Notes under the pieces: model-generated
Databases searched by the model: none
Told to the model about the DNA's origin: nothing
What the model saw: only the letters and a program-made list of their open reading frames with translations
NCBI RefSeq assembly: GCF_014698935.1
Contig: NZ_JACVMN010000002.1
Location: 496,001-560,000, forward strand
Direction: 5' to 3'
From: Flagellimonas sp. S3867
Lineage (GTDB): Bacteria > Bacteroidota > Bacteroidia > Flavobacteriales > Flavobacteriaceae
DNA: 64,000 nucleotides
Program-made: the position numbers and the translations under genes
Shown: positions 55,723-64,000 of the stretch, one piece after another
How the letters are laid out: each line of letters opens with the position of its first letter
Position numbering within the stretch: position 1 is the first letter of the stretch

Positions 55723-58155
55723 ATGTTTAAAAACCACATTAAAATAGCCTGGAGAAGTCTTAAAAATCAAACTTTTTTTACTTGCCTCAACACTATAGGC
55801 CTTGCTATTGGAATTGCAGGAGGATTGCTTATTGCTTTGTTTATCCATGATGAACTGAGCTTTGATACCATGTTTAAAGATGCCGATAGAATACATAGAA
55901 TCAATGTAGATGTAAAATTTGGTGGTACGGAAAGTGTAATGGCTGAAGTATCCGCGCCTATGGCCAATGCCGTGGTGGCCGATTTTCCACAAGTGGAGCT
56001 TGCCACAAGATTCAACACCCTTGGCTCTACCCTAATACGAAAAAGCGACACCCAAAGAAACTCCAAGGAAGATGCCGCTACTTTTGTTGATGCTTCTTTT
56101 TTTGAAATGTTCGGGTTAGAGCTTATCGAAGGGAATAAGGCTACCGCACTGACTCAACCCAATACACTTATCATATCAGAGACAACTGCTCGGAAACTCT
56201 TTGGTAGTTCAAATGCATTAGGAGAAACATTGGTAGTGAACAATTCAGGCACCTATACCGTAACTGGGATTATAGCCGACATGCCAAAAAATTCTTTTTT
56301 AAGGGACTGCTCAGTTTTCATAGCAATGGCAGGGTTGGAGGATGCACAAACCGATGAATGGACAAGCCATAACTATCCAACCTTCATAAAATTGTCTCCC
56401 AACGCTCGCATAGAGGACTTTCAAGTACCATTACAATCCATGATGGGAAAATATATAATCCCTTATGCACAAAGGTTTTTCCCTGGAATCACCGAAGAAG
56501 CATTTATGGCATCGGGCAACCACTATAAGTTGAGTACCATCCCCCTAACCGATATTCATTTGCATTCCAATTTGGAAGCCGAGATGAGTGCCAATAGTAG
56601 TATTCAGAATATTTATATACTCTCCTTTATTGGTTTGTTTTTACTTGTTCTGGCCAGTGTAAATTTTATGAATCTTTCCACTGCATATTCCCTAAAAAGA
56701 AGCAAAGAAGTTGGGATACGAAAAACATTGGGTTCTTCAAAAGTTGCTCTTTTAAGACAATTCTTAATGGAATCAGGTCTAATTTCCTTTTTGTCTCTTA
56801 TACTTGCCTTGGTTTTAGCCGCACTGGTTTTGCCTCTATTCAACAGTTTGGCGGGCAAGGCCATCGAAATTCCATTTGCCAATCCATTGTTCTGGATAGT
56901 CTTGTTAGTTTCAACAATAGTCTTAGCGTTATTTTCTGGATGGTATCCCGCATTTTTTATGTCGCGATTTATGCCAATATCTGTTTTAAAGGGTTCGGGT
57001 GAAAAAACTGTGGGTGGAAGTAAGGTCAGGAATATGCTCGTTGTTTTTCAGTTTTCCATTTCCGTTTTATTGATTATTAGCACTGCTGTAGTCTATCAAC
57101 AACTCAATTATATTCAAAGTAAAGATTTGGGGTTCACCAAAGATCAGGTTTTAATCATTGATGAGGTTTTTATAGCAGGACCCAAATTACAGTCATTTAA
57201 AGAACAGGTGTCGCAATTGGCGCAGGTAAAAAAGGCAACCATTTCTGGTTTTTTGCCCACACCTTCATTTAGAGGCAATACCAGTTTTGCCAAAGAGGGT
57301 CAAATGAGCCAGGATAACGCAATTAATATACAAGTTTGGGATGTAGACCATGATTATTTATCAACCCTTGACATTGAAGTTTTGGCGGGCCGTGATTTTA
57401 ACAAAGAATTTGCCGCTGACTCCACAGCAATGGTCTTAAACGAAGCCGCTGTTGACATACTGGGAATATCATCGGAGGAAGCTCTTGGAATGAGATTATC
57501 GCGAGATCTAGGGTCTGATAACCCCCAATACTTAACTGTTGTTGGTGTTATTAAAAACTTCCATTACGAATCCTTAAGACGAGATATTGGTGGGCTTTGT
57601 TTAAAAATAGGACGCTCAAATGGCTCTATGGCGGTCAAATTGAATGCAAGTGATTTCTCAACCACAATCGCTGCTATTGAAAACATTTGGACTGATGTTG
57701 CCCCTAGTCAACCATTTGATTATCGCTTCATGGACGACGCATTCAACGCCACCTATGAAGCAGATCAAAATCTAGGACAAATTTTTATCACATTCACCAT
57801 CTTATCAATTTTTATTGCTTGCCTTGGGCTTTTTGGACTAGCAGCCTTCAATGCAGAAAAACGAACCAAGGAAATCGGCGTACGAAAGGTTTTAGGTGCG
57901 AGTGTAAGTCAGATAACGGTAAGGCTTACCAAAGATTTTTTAAAGTTGGTTGGAGTGGCCATTCTGATTTCCCTGCCTGTTGGATGGGTTATAATGAACA
58001 AATGGTTGGAAGATTTTTCATATCGGATAGAAATCAGTGCATGGGTTTTTATACTCGCGGCTTTTATGGCAACCAGCATTGCAATTATGACAGTAAGTTA
58101 TCAAAGCATTAGGGCCGCGGTGGTAAATCCCGTTAAAAGCTTGCGGACAGATTAA
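55723..58155 (+). CDS. FtsX/MacB-type ABC permease 3
   Basis: An 810-aa permease very close to permease 4: same GLAIGIAGGLLI TM1, DADRIHRIN, LSTAYSLKRSKEVGIRKTLGS and AAFNAEKRTKEIGVRKVLGA segments. The pair looks like a tandem gene duplication. Starts 18 bases after permease 2. Confidence 0.92.
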   Translation: MFKNHIKIAWRSLKNQTFFTCLNTIGLAIGIAGGLLIALFIHDELSFDTMFKDADRIHRINVDVKFGGTESVMAEVSAPMANAVVADFPQVELATRFNTLGSTLIRKSDTQRNSKEDAATFVDASFFEMFGLELIEGNKATALTQPNTLIISETTARKLFGSSNALGETLVVNNSGTYTVTGIIADMPKNSFLRDCSVFIAMAGLEDAQTDEWTSHNYPTFIKLSPNARIEDFQVPLQSMMGKYIIPYAQRFFPGITEEAFMASGNHYKLSTIPLTDIHLHSNLEAEMSANSSIQNIYILSFIGLFLLVLASVNFMNLSTAYSLKRSKEVGIRKTLGSSKVALLRQFLMESGLISFLSLILALVLAALVLPLFNSLAGKAIEIPFANPLFWIVLLVSTIVLALFSGWYPAFFMSRFMPISVLKGSGEKTVGGSKVRNMLVVFQFSISVLLIISTAVVYQQLNYIQSKDLGFTKDQVLIIDEVFIAGPKLQSFKEQVSQLAQVKKATISGFLPTPSFRGNTSFAKEGQMSQDNAINIQVWDVDHDYLSTLDIEVLAGRDFNKEFAADSTAMVLNEAAVDILGISSEEALGMRLSRDLGSDNPQYLTVVGVIKNFHYESLRRDIGGLCLKIGRSNGSMAVKLNASDFSTTIAAIENIWTDVAPSQPFDYRFMDDAFNATYEADQNLGQIFITFTILSIFIACLGLFGLAAFNAEKRTKEIGVRKVLGASVSQITVRLTKDFLKLVGVAILISLPVGWVIMNKWLEDFSYRIEISAWVFILAAFMATSIAIMTVSYQSIRAAVVNPVKSLRTD

Positions 58156-58176
58156 TCAATCTTAAAACAAATAATC

Positions 58177-60612
58177 ATGTTAAAGAACCATTTTAAAATA
58201 GCCTGGAGAAGTCTTAAAAAACAGCCCTTCTTCGCATTCTTGAACATTTTTGGGCTCGCCATTGGTATAGCTGGAGGTCTGCTTATCAGCTTATATATTA
58301 TTGACGAGCTGAGTTACGATACCATGTTTACCGATGCTGATCGCATCCACCGAATAAATGCAGATATCAAATTTGGTGGAGAAGACCGGAAATTTGCGGT
58401 TACTCCCGCTCCGATTGCAGAAGCCATAGGCAACGATTTATCAGAAGTGGAACTCACCACAAGATTTCGTACAAGGGGAAGTGTGCTCATGAAGCGTTCT
58501 GGCACAGAGGTTAATGTAAAGGAATTGCAATCCACTTTTGTAGACTCTACCTTTTTTAAGATGTTTGGCATAAAACTATTGGCCGGTGATATAAAAACAG
58601 CATTGTCTTCACCGAACACGTTAGTTCTGACCAAAACCGCCGCAGAAAAGCATTTTGATATTGGTAATGCCATAGGACAAACCTTGCTATTGAACAATAC
58701 CCAAACATTTACGGTTACCGGGGTTATTGATGATCTACCAAAAAACTCTTTTTTAAGGGACCATACGATTTTCATGTCTATGGCGGGTTATGAAGATTCG
58801 CGGATTGTAAATTGGGGAAGTAACAATTACCAAACCTATATCAAATTAATACCGACAGCCAATGTGGCCGACATTCAAGAGCCACTGCGAAACTTTTTAG
58901 GAAAATATGTAATTCCCGGAGTACAACAATTTATGCCCGGTATTACCGAAGAACAGTTTAAGGCCGCGGGCAATCATTTAATTTATAGCACCATTCCTTT
59001 AACCGACATTCATCTTAACTCGGACAGGGTCGCAGAAATAAGTCCCAACAACAATATCCAAGGAATCTATATTTTAAGTTTTATAGCAGTCTTTCTTTTG
59101 ATTTTGGCTTGTGTAAACTTCATGAACCTATCAACCGCCTACTCCTTAAAAAGAGCTAAAGAAGTTGGTGTTAGAAAAACCTTGGGTTCAAACAAGACCG
59201 ATTTGATCCGACAGTTTTTAGTGGAATCTGGTTTGGTTTCTTTTGGAGCACTCCTGGTTGCAATTCTTGTAGCCATAGTTGCCCTCCCTTTCTTCAACGA
59301 TTTGGCAAATAAAGATATTTCCATGCCCTATGACAACCCTGTTTTCTGGTTAATACTATTTGTTTCAGGAATAGTTTTAGGTCTTTTTTCAGGAAGTTAT
59401 CCTGCATTCTTTATGTCAAAATTTATTCCCGTGGAAGTGCTTAAAGGATCGAACAGTAACAGTATGGGGGGTAGTAGGGTGAGAAATGGCTTGGTCATTT
59501 TCCAATTTGCCATCTCCGTATTTCTGATTGTGGGTACTTTAGTCGTTTATCAGCAATTACAGTATATCCAAAATAAAGACCTTGGCTTTTCAAAAGACCA
59601 AGTTCTAATTATTAATGATGTATACACCCTTGGAAACAAAAGAGCTTCATTCAAAGAAGAAGTAAATAAACTGGGCTATGTCAAAAATGTAACTCTGAGT
59701 AGTTTCTTCCCAACACCTTCTTCACGTGGCGATAGTACTTTTGCTCCTGAAGATGGGTTAACCGACCAAGAAAGGGCGGTAAGTATGCAAACTTGGGGTG
59801 TTGACCACGATTACGTATCCACTCTTGGATTTGAGATCATTGCAGGTAGAAATTTTGATAAAAGATTTAAAAACGATTCAACCAGTATAATTATCAATGA
59901 ATCTGCTGTTACAACGATTGGGCTTTCCCCAGAGGAAGTGCTTGGAAAAAGGTATACTCCTGATCTAGGACAGGAAGGAGCACGGTTTTACACCATTATC
60001 GGGGTTGTTAAGGATTTTCATTTTTCCCCTTTCAGGGAAAACATCGAAGGACTTAGCCTACACCTTGAAGGTTTTGCAGGCTCTATGGCTATTAAATTGA
60101 GTACAGCTGATTTTCAGACCGCAATTGCCGGTGTTGAGGAGGTATGGAACAAACTTGCTCCGGGCCAACCCTTCGATTATTATTTTATGGAAGATTCTTT
60201 CAACAGAACCTATAAAGCCGAACAAAGACTAAGTCATATATTTTTCATTTTTACATCACTTTCCATCTTAATTGCATGTCTGGGCCTATTCGGCTTGGCG
60301 GCTTTCAATGCGGAAAAGCGAACCAAGGAAATTGGTGTTAGAAAAGTGCTTGGTGCCAGTGTGGGCCAAATCACCTATAAATTGACCCAAGATTTTCTAC
60401 GCTTGGTCGCTGTTGGCATATTGGTGGCATTGCCCATTGGTTGGTTTGCCATGGATAAATGGCTCCAAGATTTTTCCTATCGCATATCCATAGGATGGGA
60501 AGTATTTATAATCGCTCCTTTATTGGCCGTTACCATCGCGATTTTTACTGTTAGTTATCAAAGTATAAAAGCAGCGGTGGTCAATCCTGTCAAAAGTCTA
60601 AGAACCGAATAA
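58177..60612 (+). CDS. FtsX/MacB-type ABC permease 4
   Basis: An 811-aa permease, tandem paralogue of permease 3, with matching N-terminal (KNHFKIAWRSLKKQPFF), central and C-terminal (NPVKSLRTE) blocks and more changes in the periplasmic cores. Divergence of the cores with conserved membrane parts suggests different ligands on a common pump frame. Starts 21 bases after permease 3. Confidence 0.92.
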   Translation: MLKNHFKIAWRSLKKQPFFAFLNIFGLAIGIAGGLLISLYIIDELSYDTMFTDADRIHRINADIKFGGEDRKFAVTPAPIAEAIGNDLSEVELTTRFRTRGSVLMKRSGTEVNVKELQSTFVDSTFFKMFGIKLLAGDIKTALSSPNTLVLTKTAAEKHFDIGNAIGQTLLLNNTQTFTVTGVIDDLPKNSFLRDHTIFMSMAGYEDSRIVNWGSNNYQTYIKLIPTANVADIQEPLRNFLGKYVIPGVQQFMPGITEEQFKAAGNHLIYSTIPLTDIHLNSDRVAEISPNNNIQGIYILSFIAVFLLILACVNFMNLSTAYSLKRAKEVGVRKTLGSNKTDLIRQFLVESGLVSFGALLVAILVAIVALPFFNDLANKDISMPYDNPVFWLILFVSGIVLGLFSGSYPAFFMSKFIPVEVLKGSNSNSMGGSRVRNGLVIFQFAISVFLIVGTLVVYQQLQYIQNKDLGFSKDQVLIINDVYTLGNKRASFKEEVNKLGYVKNVTLSSFFPTPSSRGDSTFAPEDGLTDQERAVSMQTWGVDHDYVSTLGFEIIAGRNFDKRFKNDSTSIIINESAVTTIGLSPEEVLGKRYTPDLGQEGARFYTIIGVVKDFHFSPFRENIEGLSLHLEGFAGSMAIKLSTADFQTAIAGVEEVWNKLAPGQPFDYYFMEDSFNRTYKAEQRLSHIFFIFTSLSILIACLGLFGLAAFNAEKRTKEIGVRKVLGASVGQITYKLTQDFLRLVAVGILVALPIGWFAMDKWLQDFSYRISIGWEVFIIAPLLAVTIAIFTVSYQSIKAAVVNPVKSLRTE

Positions 60613-60633
60613 ACTATTTAAAATGAGAGCATC

Positions 60634-63120
60634 ATGTTTAAAAATCACATTAAAATTGCTTTCCGTTTTTTTCTAAAAAACAAGCTTTTTACAGGAATCA
60701 ATATTCTTGGGTTATCCATAGGGATAACCGCTTTTATGCTCTTGGCCCGTTACATCGCATTTGAAAAAAGCTATGATCAGTTTATACCACATATCGATGA
60801 TCTATATCGTGTAACCCTTACCTCCAATTTAGGAGATAAGGGTTTTTACACTGTAGCTACCAACCATCCCGCAGTGGGTCCTGCCATGGAACGGGATTTT
60901 CCCGAAGTGGAAAGCTATGCTCGCATCGTGGATAAATCTATTGTTACATCCGGAACAATAATTCTATCCTATGAGAATGTAAATGGTGATTTAATAAAAT
61001 TGGATGCCAATGACGACCACATTTGCTTTGCCGACAATGCTATTTTGGACATGTTTGACCTCCCTCTGCTACATGGTAATCCATCAAATGCGCTTGAAGA
61101 GCCCAATACCGTGGTTTTGACCAAGGAGATTGCAAAACGGTTCTTTGGAAATGAGGACCCCTTGGGCAAGATCATTAAAATTAACAATGGTTTTGAACTA
61201 AAGATAAATGGTGTATTTGACGACATACCATTAAACACGCATTTACCGCTAGGAATTGTAGTTTCCTACGCCACATTTCCAAGGGAAGGGGATTTTGACA
61301 ATAGCTGGGTATGGCCCGAATTTTATAGTTATGTAAAGTTAAAGGCTGGTACAGAACCACAGGCAATCCAATCTAAGTTTCCTGCCTTTGTCCAAAACTA
61401 CCTTAGTGATATCATGAACCAACATGGTTTCGAAGCACGTTTTGATCTTCAACCGGTAAAGGATATTCACTTAACATCCAACATCGACAAAGAGATTTCT
61501 GCCAACAACAGTCGAGGAACCTTGAATTTCTTGCTTATCGTTGCCGGTTTCATCATTGCTATAGCACTTATTAATTTCATTAATCTGTCCACAGCCAAAT
61601 CCATGGAAAGAGCCAAGGAAGTTGGTCTAAAGAAAGTGGTGGGTGCCAATAAAAAGGCATTGGTTCAGCAATTTTTATATGAATCGCTCTTGATCAATTT
61701 TTTGGCCCTGCTCTTGGCTTTCCTCTTCATAAGCTTATTGATGTCCCCTTTTAATACCTTGGTAGGAATTGAGGTGTTGGACTTTTCAATGTGGGCCAAA
61801 CGGGAGGTTTGGCTAACCGTCTTGGGTATATTTTTAGGCGGAGGAATTTTGGCGGGTCTCTATCCTGCTTTTGTCTTGTCCAATTTTATCCCTATCGAGG
61901 TGCTAAAGGGAAACTTCCATCATGGAGCTAAGGGCAACACCCTAAGGAAAGCCCTTGTTATTACTCAATTTGTTATTTCAATTGCGCTGATTGCGGGTAC
62001 GTTTATAGTTTACAATCAGTTTTCTTATATGCAAAACCAGGATTTGGGATTTAAAGCGGACCAAAACTTGGTGATAAGCGCTCCTATCTATTCCGATTCT
62101 ACCATGCAACATAAGATTACATCTTTCAAAAGGGAGTTGATGCAAAATCCAAAAATTGGAGGTGTAGCGTTATCGAATGAAATCCCAGGTAAACCCGTTT
62201 CCTGGAGTAATTTAATTCGGAAACCCCAAGATCTTAAGGAAACAGCATCCGCAGCAAAATATGTGAGCGTTGACCATGACTTTTTTAAAACGTATGGTGT
62301 TGCTTTGATTGCAGGAAGAGATTATAACAGGCAAGATGCCAATTTTTACAACGAGGAGGCCAACACCCAAAATTCGAAAACCAGTAGAGTAATCATTAAT
62401 AGGTCCGCTGCTAAAATTTTAGGCTTTTCGGAACCAGAAGAGGCCATTAACAAGCGTATGATCTTTGAGTTAAGAACAGAGAGAAATGCAGAAATAATTG
62501 GCGTGGTCGAAGATTATCACCAACAATCGCTTCAGAATGCATACGAACCAATGGTCTTTCTTTATTTTGACTATTACAACGCCGATTATATCACCATAAA
62601 TATTCTTGGTGGAAACAATGTAAAGGAGGCTATATCTGACATAGAAGCTTCATACAAAAGTTTCTTTCCCAATGATCTGCTCAAACATTTCTTCGTTGAT
62701 GAATATTTCAACAAGCAATATCAGGCGGATCTAAAATTTGGAACCATTTGTTTGCTCTTTTCTATTTTGGCCATTTTTATTGCAGCTCTTGGTCTTTTTG
62801 GAATGGGATCCCATATGGCAATGCAAAAAATTAAGGAAATCAGTATGCGTAAAGTTTTGGGCGCCTCAGTTGGGCAAGCATTGATCATAATACCTAAAAA
62901 ATTGTTGAGTCTGGTATTGATCTCAAGTGTTATTGCACTGCCCTTAATTTATTTTATTACCAAAAAATGGTTGGAGAATTATGCCTTTAAAATTGACATG
63001 GGGCTTTGGATGTTCCTTGTTCCGTTACTAGTGGTAATGCTCGTGGCTACATTGTCAATTTTGGCACAATCCCTAAAAGCTGCTTTGATCAATCCTGCTG
63101 AATCATTACGAACCGAATAA
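60634..63120 (+). CDS. FtsX/MacB-type ABC permease 5
   Basis: An 828-aa permease, longest of the array, less similar to 3 and 4: ITAFMLLARYIAFEKSYDQF after TM1, STAKSMERAKEVGLKKVVGA, and QKIKEISMRKVLGASVGQAL. The second core carries extra residues. Ends NPAESLRTE. Starts 21 bases after permease 4. Confidence 0.92.
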   Translation: MFKNHIKIAFRFFLKNKLFTGINILGLSIGITAFMLLARYIAFEKSYDQFIPHIDDLYRVTLTSNLGDKGFYTVATNHPAVGPAMERDFPEVESYARIVDKSIVTSGTIILSYENVNGDLIKLDANDDHICFADNAILDMFDLPLLHGNPSNALEEPNTVVLTKEIAKRFFGNEDPLGKIIKINNGFELKINGVFDDIPLNTHLPLGIVVSYATFPREGDFDNSWVWPEFYSYVKLKAGTEPQAIQSKFPAFVQNYLSDIMNQHGFEARFDLQPVKDIHLTSNIDKEISANNSRGTLNFLLIVAGFIIAIALINFINLSTAKSMERAKEVGLKKVVGANKKALVQQFLYESLLINFLALLLAFLFISLLMSPFNTLVGIEVLDFSMWAKREVWLTVLGIFLGGGILAGLYPAFVLSNFIPIEVLKGNFHHGAKGNTLRKALVITQFVISIALIAGTFIVYNQFSYMQNQDLGFKADQNLVISAPIYSDSTMQHKITSFKRELMQNPKIGGVALSNEIPGKPVSWSNLIRKPQDLKETASAAKYVSVDHDFFKTYGVALIAGRDYNRQDANFYNEEANTQNSKTSRVIINRSAAKILGFSEPEEAINKRMIFELRTERNAEIIGVVEDYHQQSLQNAYEPMVFLYFDYYNADYITINILGGNNVKEAISDIEASYKSFFPNDLLKHFFVDEYFNKQYQADLKFGTICLLFSILAIFIAALGLFGMGSHMAMQKIKEISMRKVLGASVGQALIIIPKKLLSLVLISSVIALPLIYFITKKWLENYAFKIDMGLWMFLVPLLVVMLVATLSILAQSLKAALINPAESLRTE

Positions 63121-63123
63121 TCA

Positions 63124-63149
63124 ATCCTGCGCTGAACTTGTTTCAGCAT
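63124..63149. repeat. Palindromic repeat unit inserted in a permease spacer
   Basis: GCTGAACTTGTTTCAGC forms a GCTGAA/TTCAGC hairpin, the same type of unit as in 44520-44603. It makes this spacer 45 bases instead of the ~20 seen between the other permeases. Confidence 0.6.
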
Positions 63150-63165
63150 CAAAAAACGAAGAATC

Positions 63166-64000
63166 ATGCTAAAGAACTATATCAAAATTGCCTGGAGAAA
63201 CCTCACAAAAAATAAGAGCTATACCATAATCAATATTGGTGGACTTGCATTAGGGATGGCGGTAGCGCTGATCATCGGGCTTTGGATTCAAGATGAACTT
63301 TCGCACGACGATTATTTTGAAAAGAAGGATGAGATTGCCCAGGTAATGCAATCCCAAACTTTTAATAATCTTACGGGAACTGGTCCTGCAATTCCACGCC
63401 CTTTGGAAATGGCTTTCCGAGAAAGCTATATGGATAATTTCAAACACTTGGCAATGTCTTCTTGGACCAATTCCCAGTACCTAAAATATAAGGATAACAG
63501 CATTTCCAGAGATGGCAACTTTATACAGAAAGATGCTCCAGAAATGCTGGACTTAAAAATTCTGAGCGGGGAAAAAGATGGGCTTAGGGAACTAAACTCC
63601 ATTATGCTTGCGGAAAAAACAGCACAGGCATTATTTGGTAGTGAAGATCCCATTGGTAAGGTCATCAAAGTAAATAGCCAATATGATATGATGGTGACAG
63701 CTGTCTATGAGGATATCCCTTTTAATACTTCCTTTTATGACGCCCATTTTCTTATGCCTTGGGAAAAGTATGTAACCACTCAGGAGTGGGTTAATAACGC
63801 TGAGGATCAGTGGGGGAACAACTCCTTTCAGATGTTTGTTCAAATTGCCGAAAACACTTCCATGGAAAAAATTACGGCAGCCATAAAAGATGTAAAAAAG
63901 AACTTGAACGAAGATACCGAGGAATTTAATCCTCAATTATTCCTTCTTCCAATGAAGGATTGGTATTTACGGTCAAAATTTGAGAACGGGAAACGAGTTG
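63166..64000 (+). CDS. FtsX/MacB-type ABC permease 6 (partial, runs off the window)
   Basis: At least 278 codons open to the window's edge. Starts MLKNYIKIAWRNLTKNKSYT, TM1 ~21-42 (GLALGMAVALIIGLWI), then HDDYFEKKDEIAQVMQ and the first periplasmic core with FGSEDPIGKVIKVN. Sixth member of the array; more may follow. Confidence 0.9.
   Translation, partial: MLKNYIKIAWRNLTKNKSYTIINIGGLALGMAVALIIGLWIQDELSHDDYFEKKDEIAQVMQSQTFNNLTGTGPAIPRPLEMAFRESYMDNFKHLAMSSWTNSQYLKYKDNSISRDGNFIQKDAPEMLDLKILSGEKDGLRELNSIMLAEKTAQALFGSEDPIGKVIKVNSQYDMMVTAVYEDIPFNTSFYDAHFLMPWEKYVTTQEWVNNAEDQWGNNSFQMFVQIAENTSMEKITAAIKDVKKNLNEDTEEFNPQLFLLPMKDWYLRSKFENGKRV

Overview
The window looks like a chromosomal segment of a marine Flavobacteriaceae member (Bacteroidota), possibly Muricauda/Flagellimonas-like. 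That is inference from gene content (TSP3-repeat OmpA, FecR/sigma/TonB-receptor triad, SPW, DoxX and YHS proteins, RsmI, four-helix-bundle protein), AT-rich DNA, no Shine-Dalgarno pattern and several TAnnTTTG -7 boxes (best: a TTG-N19-TAACTTTG promoter before asd). No species can be named from sequence alone.

Layout. 1-4.9 kb: OmpA with a clear terminator, an AddB-like nuclease and a convergent short-chain dehydrogenase. 5.0-16.9 kb: a tRNA-Ala(GGC) integration hot spot. The intact tRNA (minus strand, 16789-16862) has a perfect 44-bp copy of its 3' half at 9259-9302 and a decayed third copy at 4997-5040. I read this as two successive integrations. The older island (about 5.0-9.3 kb) carries an isochorismatase-type hydrolase, an AhpD-like protein, a YHS protein, a DUF1348 protein, an AraC regulator and a frameshifted DUF302 gene. 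The younger element (about 9.3-16.8 kb) carries a tyrosine integrase, paired 26-bp inverted-repeat-containing arm sites at both ends, a structured noncoding stretch, and only one functional cargo: an ECF sigma / FecR anti-sigma / STN-containing TonB-dependent receptor operon.

16.9-43.2 kb: mostly core genes. Universal stress protein, GNAT, MATE, a crotonase, a 38-aa membrane peptide, QueD, LpxH, an MFS exporter, RecJ, four-helix-bundle protein, OsmC, AhpD-like, esterase/TPR, DinB, M23 lipoprotein, Crp-like regulator, uracil-DNA glycosylase, a second YHS/SPW/SnoaL group behind an AraC regulator with a duplicated DNA-binding domain, RsmI, DoxX, thymidine kinase, alanine racemase, MscL, Asd, prolyl oligopeptidase lipoprotein, an ABC ATPase overlapping ArfB.

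43.2-64.0 kb: a small OmpA-like protein, a GreA-like protein, then a two-component system (NtrC-class regulator plus a kinase with two TM helices and almost no extracytoplasmic loop) divergent from a long operon: TolC-like outer membrane protein, HlyD-like adaptor, one MacB/LolD-type ATPase, and at least six consecutive ~800-aa FtsX/MacB-type permeases, the last running off the window. The intergenic region has a candidate sigma-54 promoter and two inverted 17-bp sites suited to enhancer binding. One ATPase serving many permeases, possibly under membrane-stress control, is the most unusual system here; the minimal integrative element carrying a self-regulated receptor is second.
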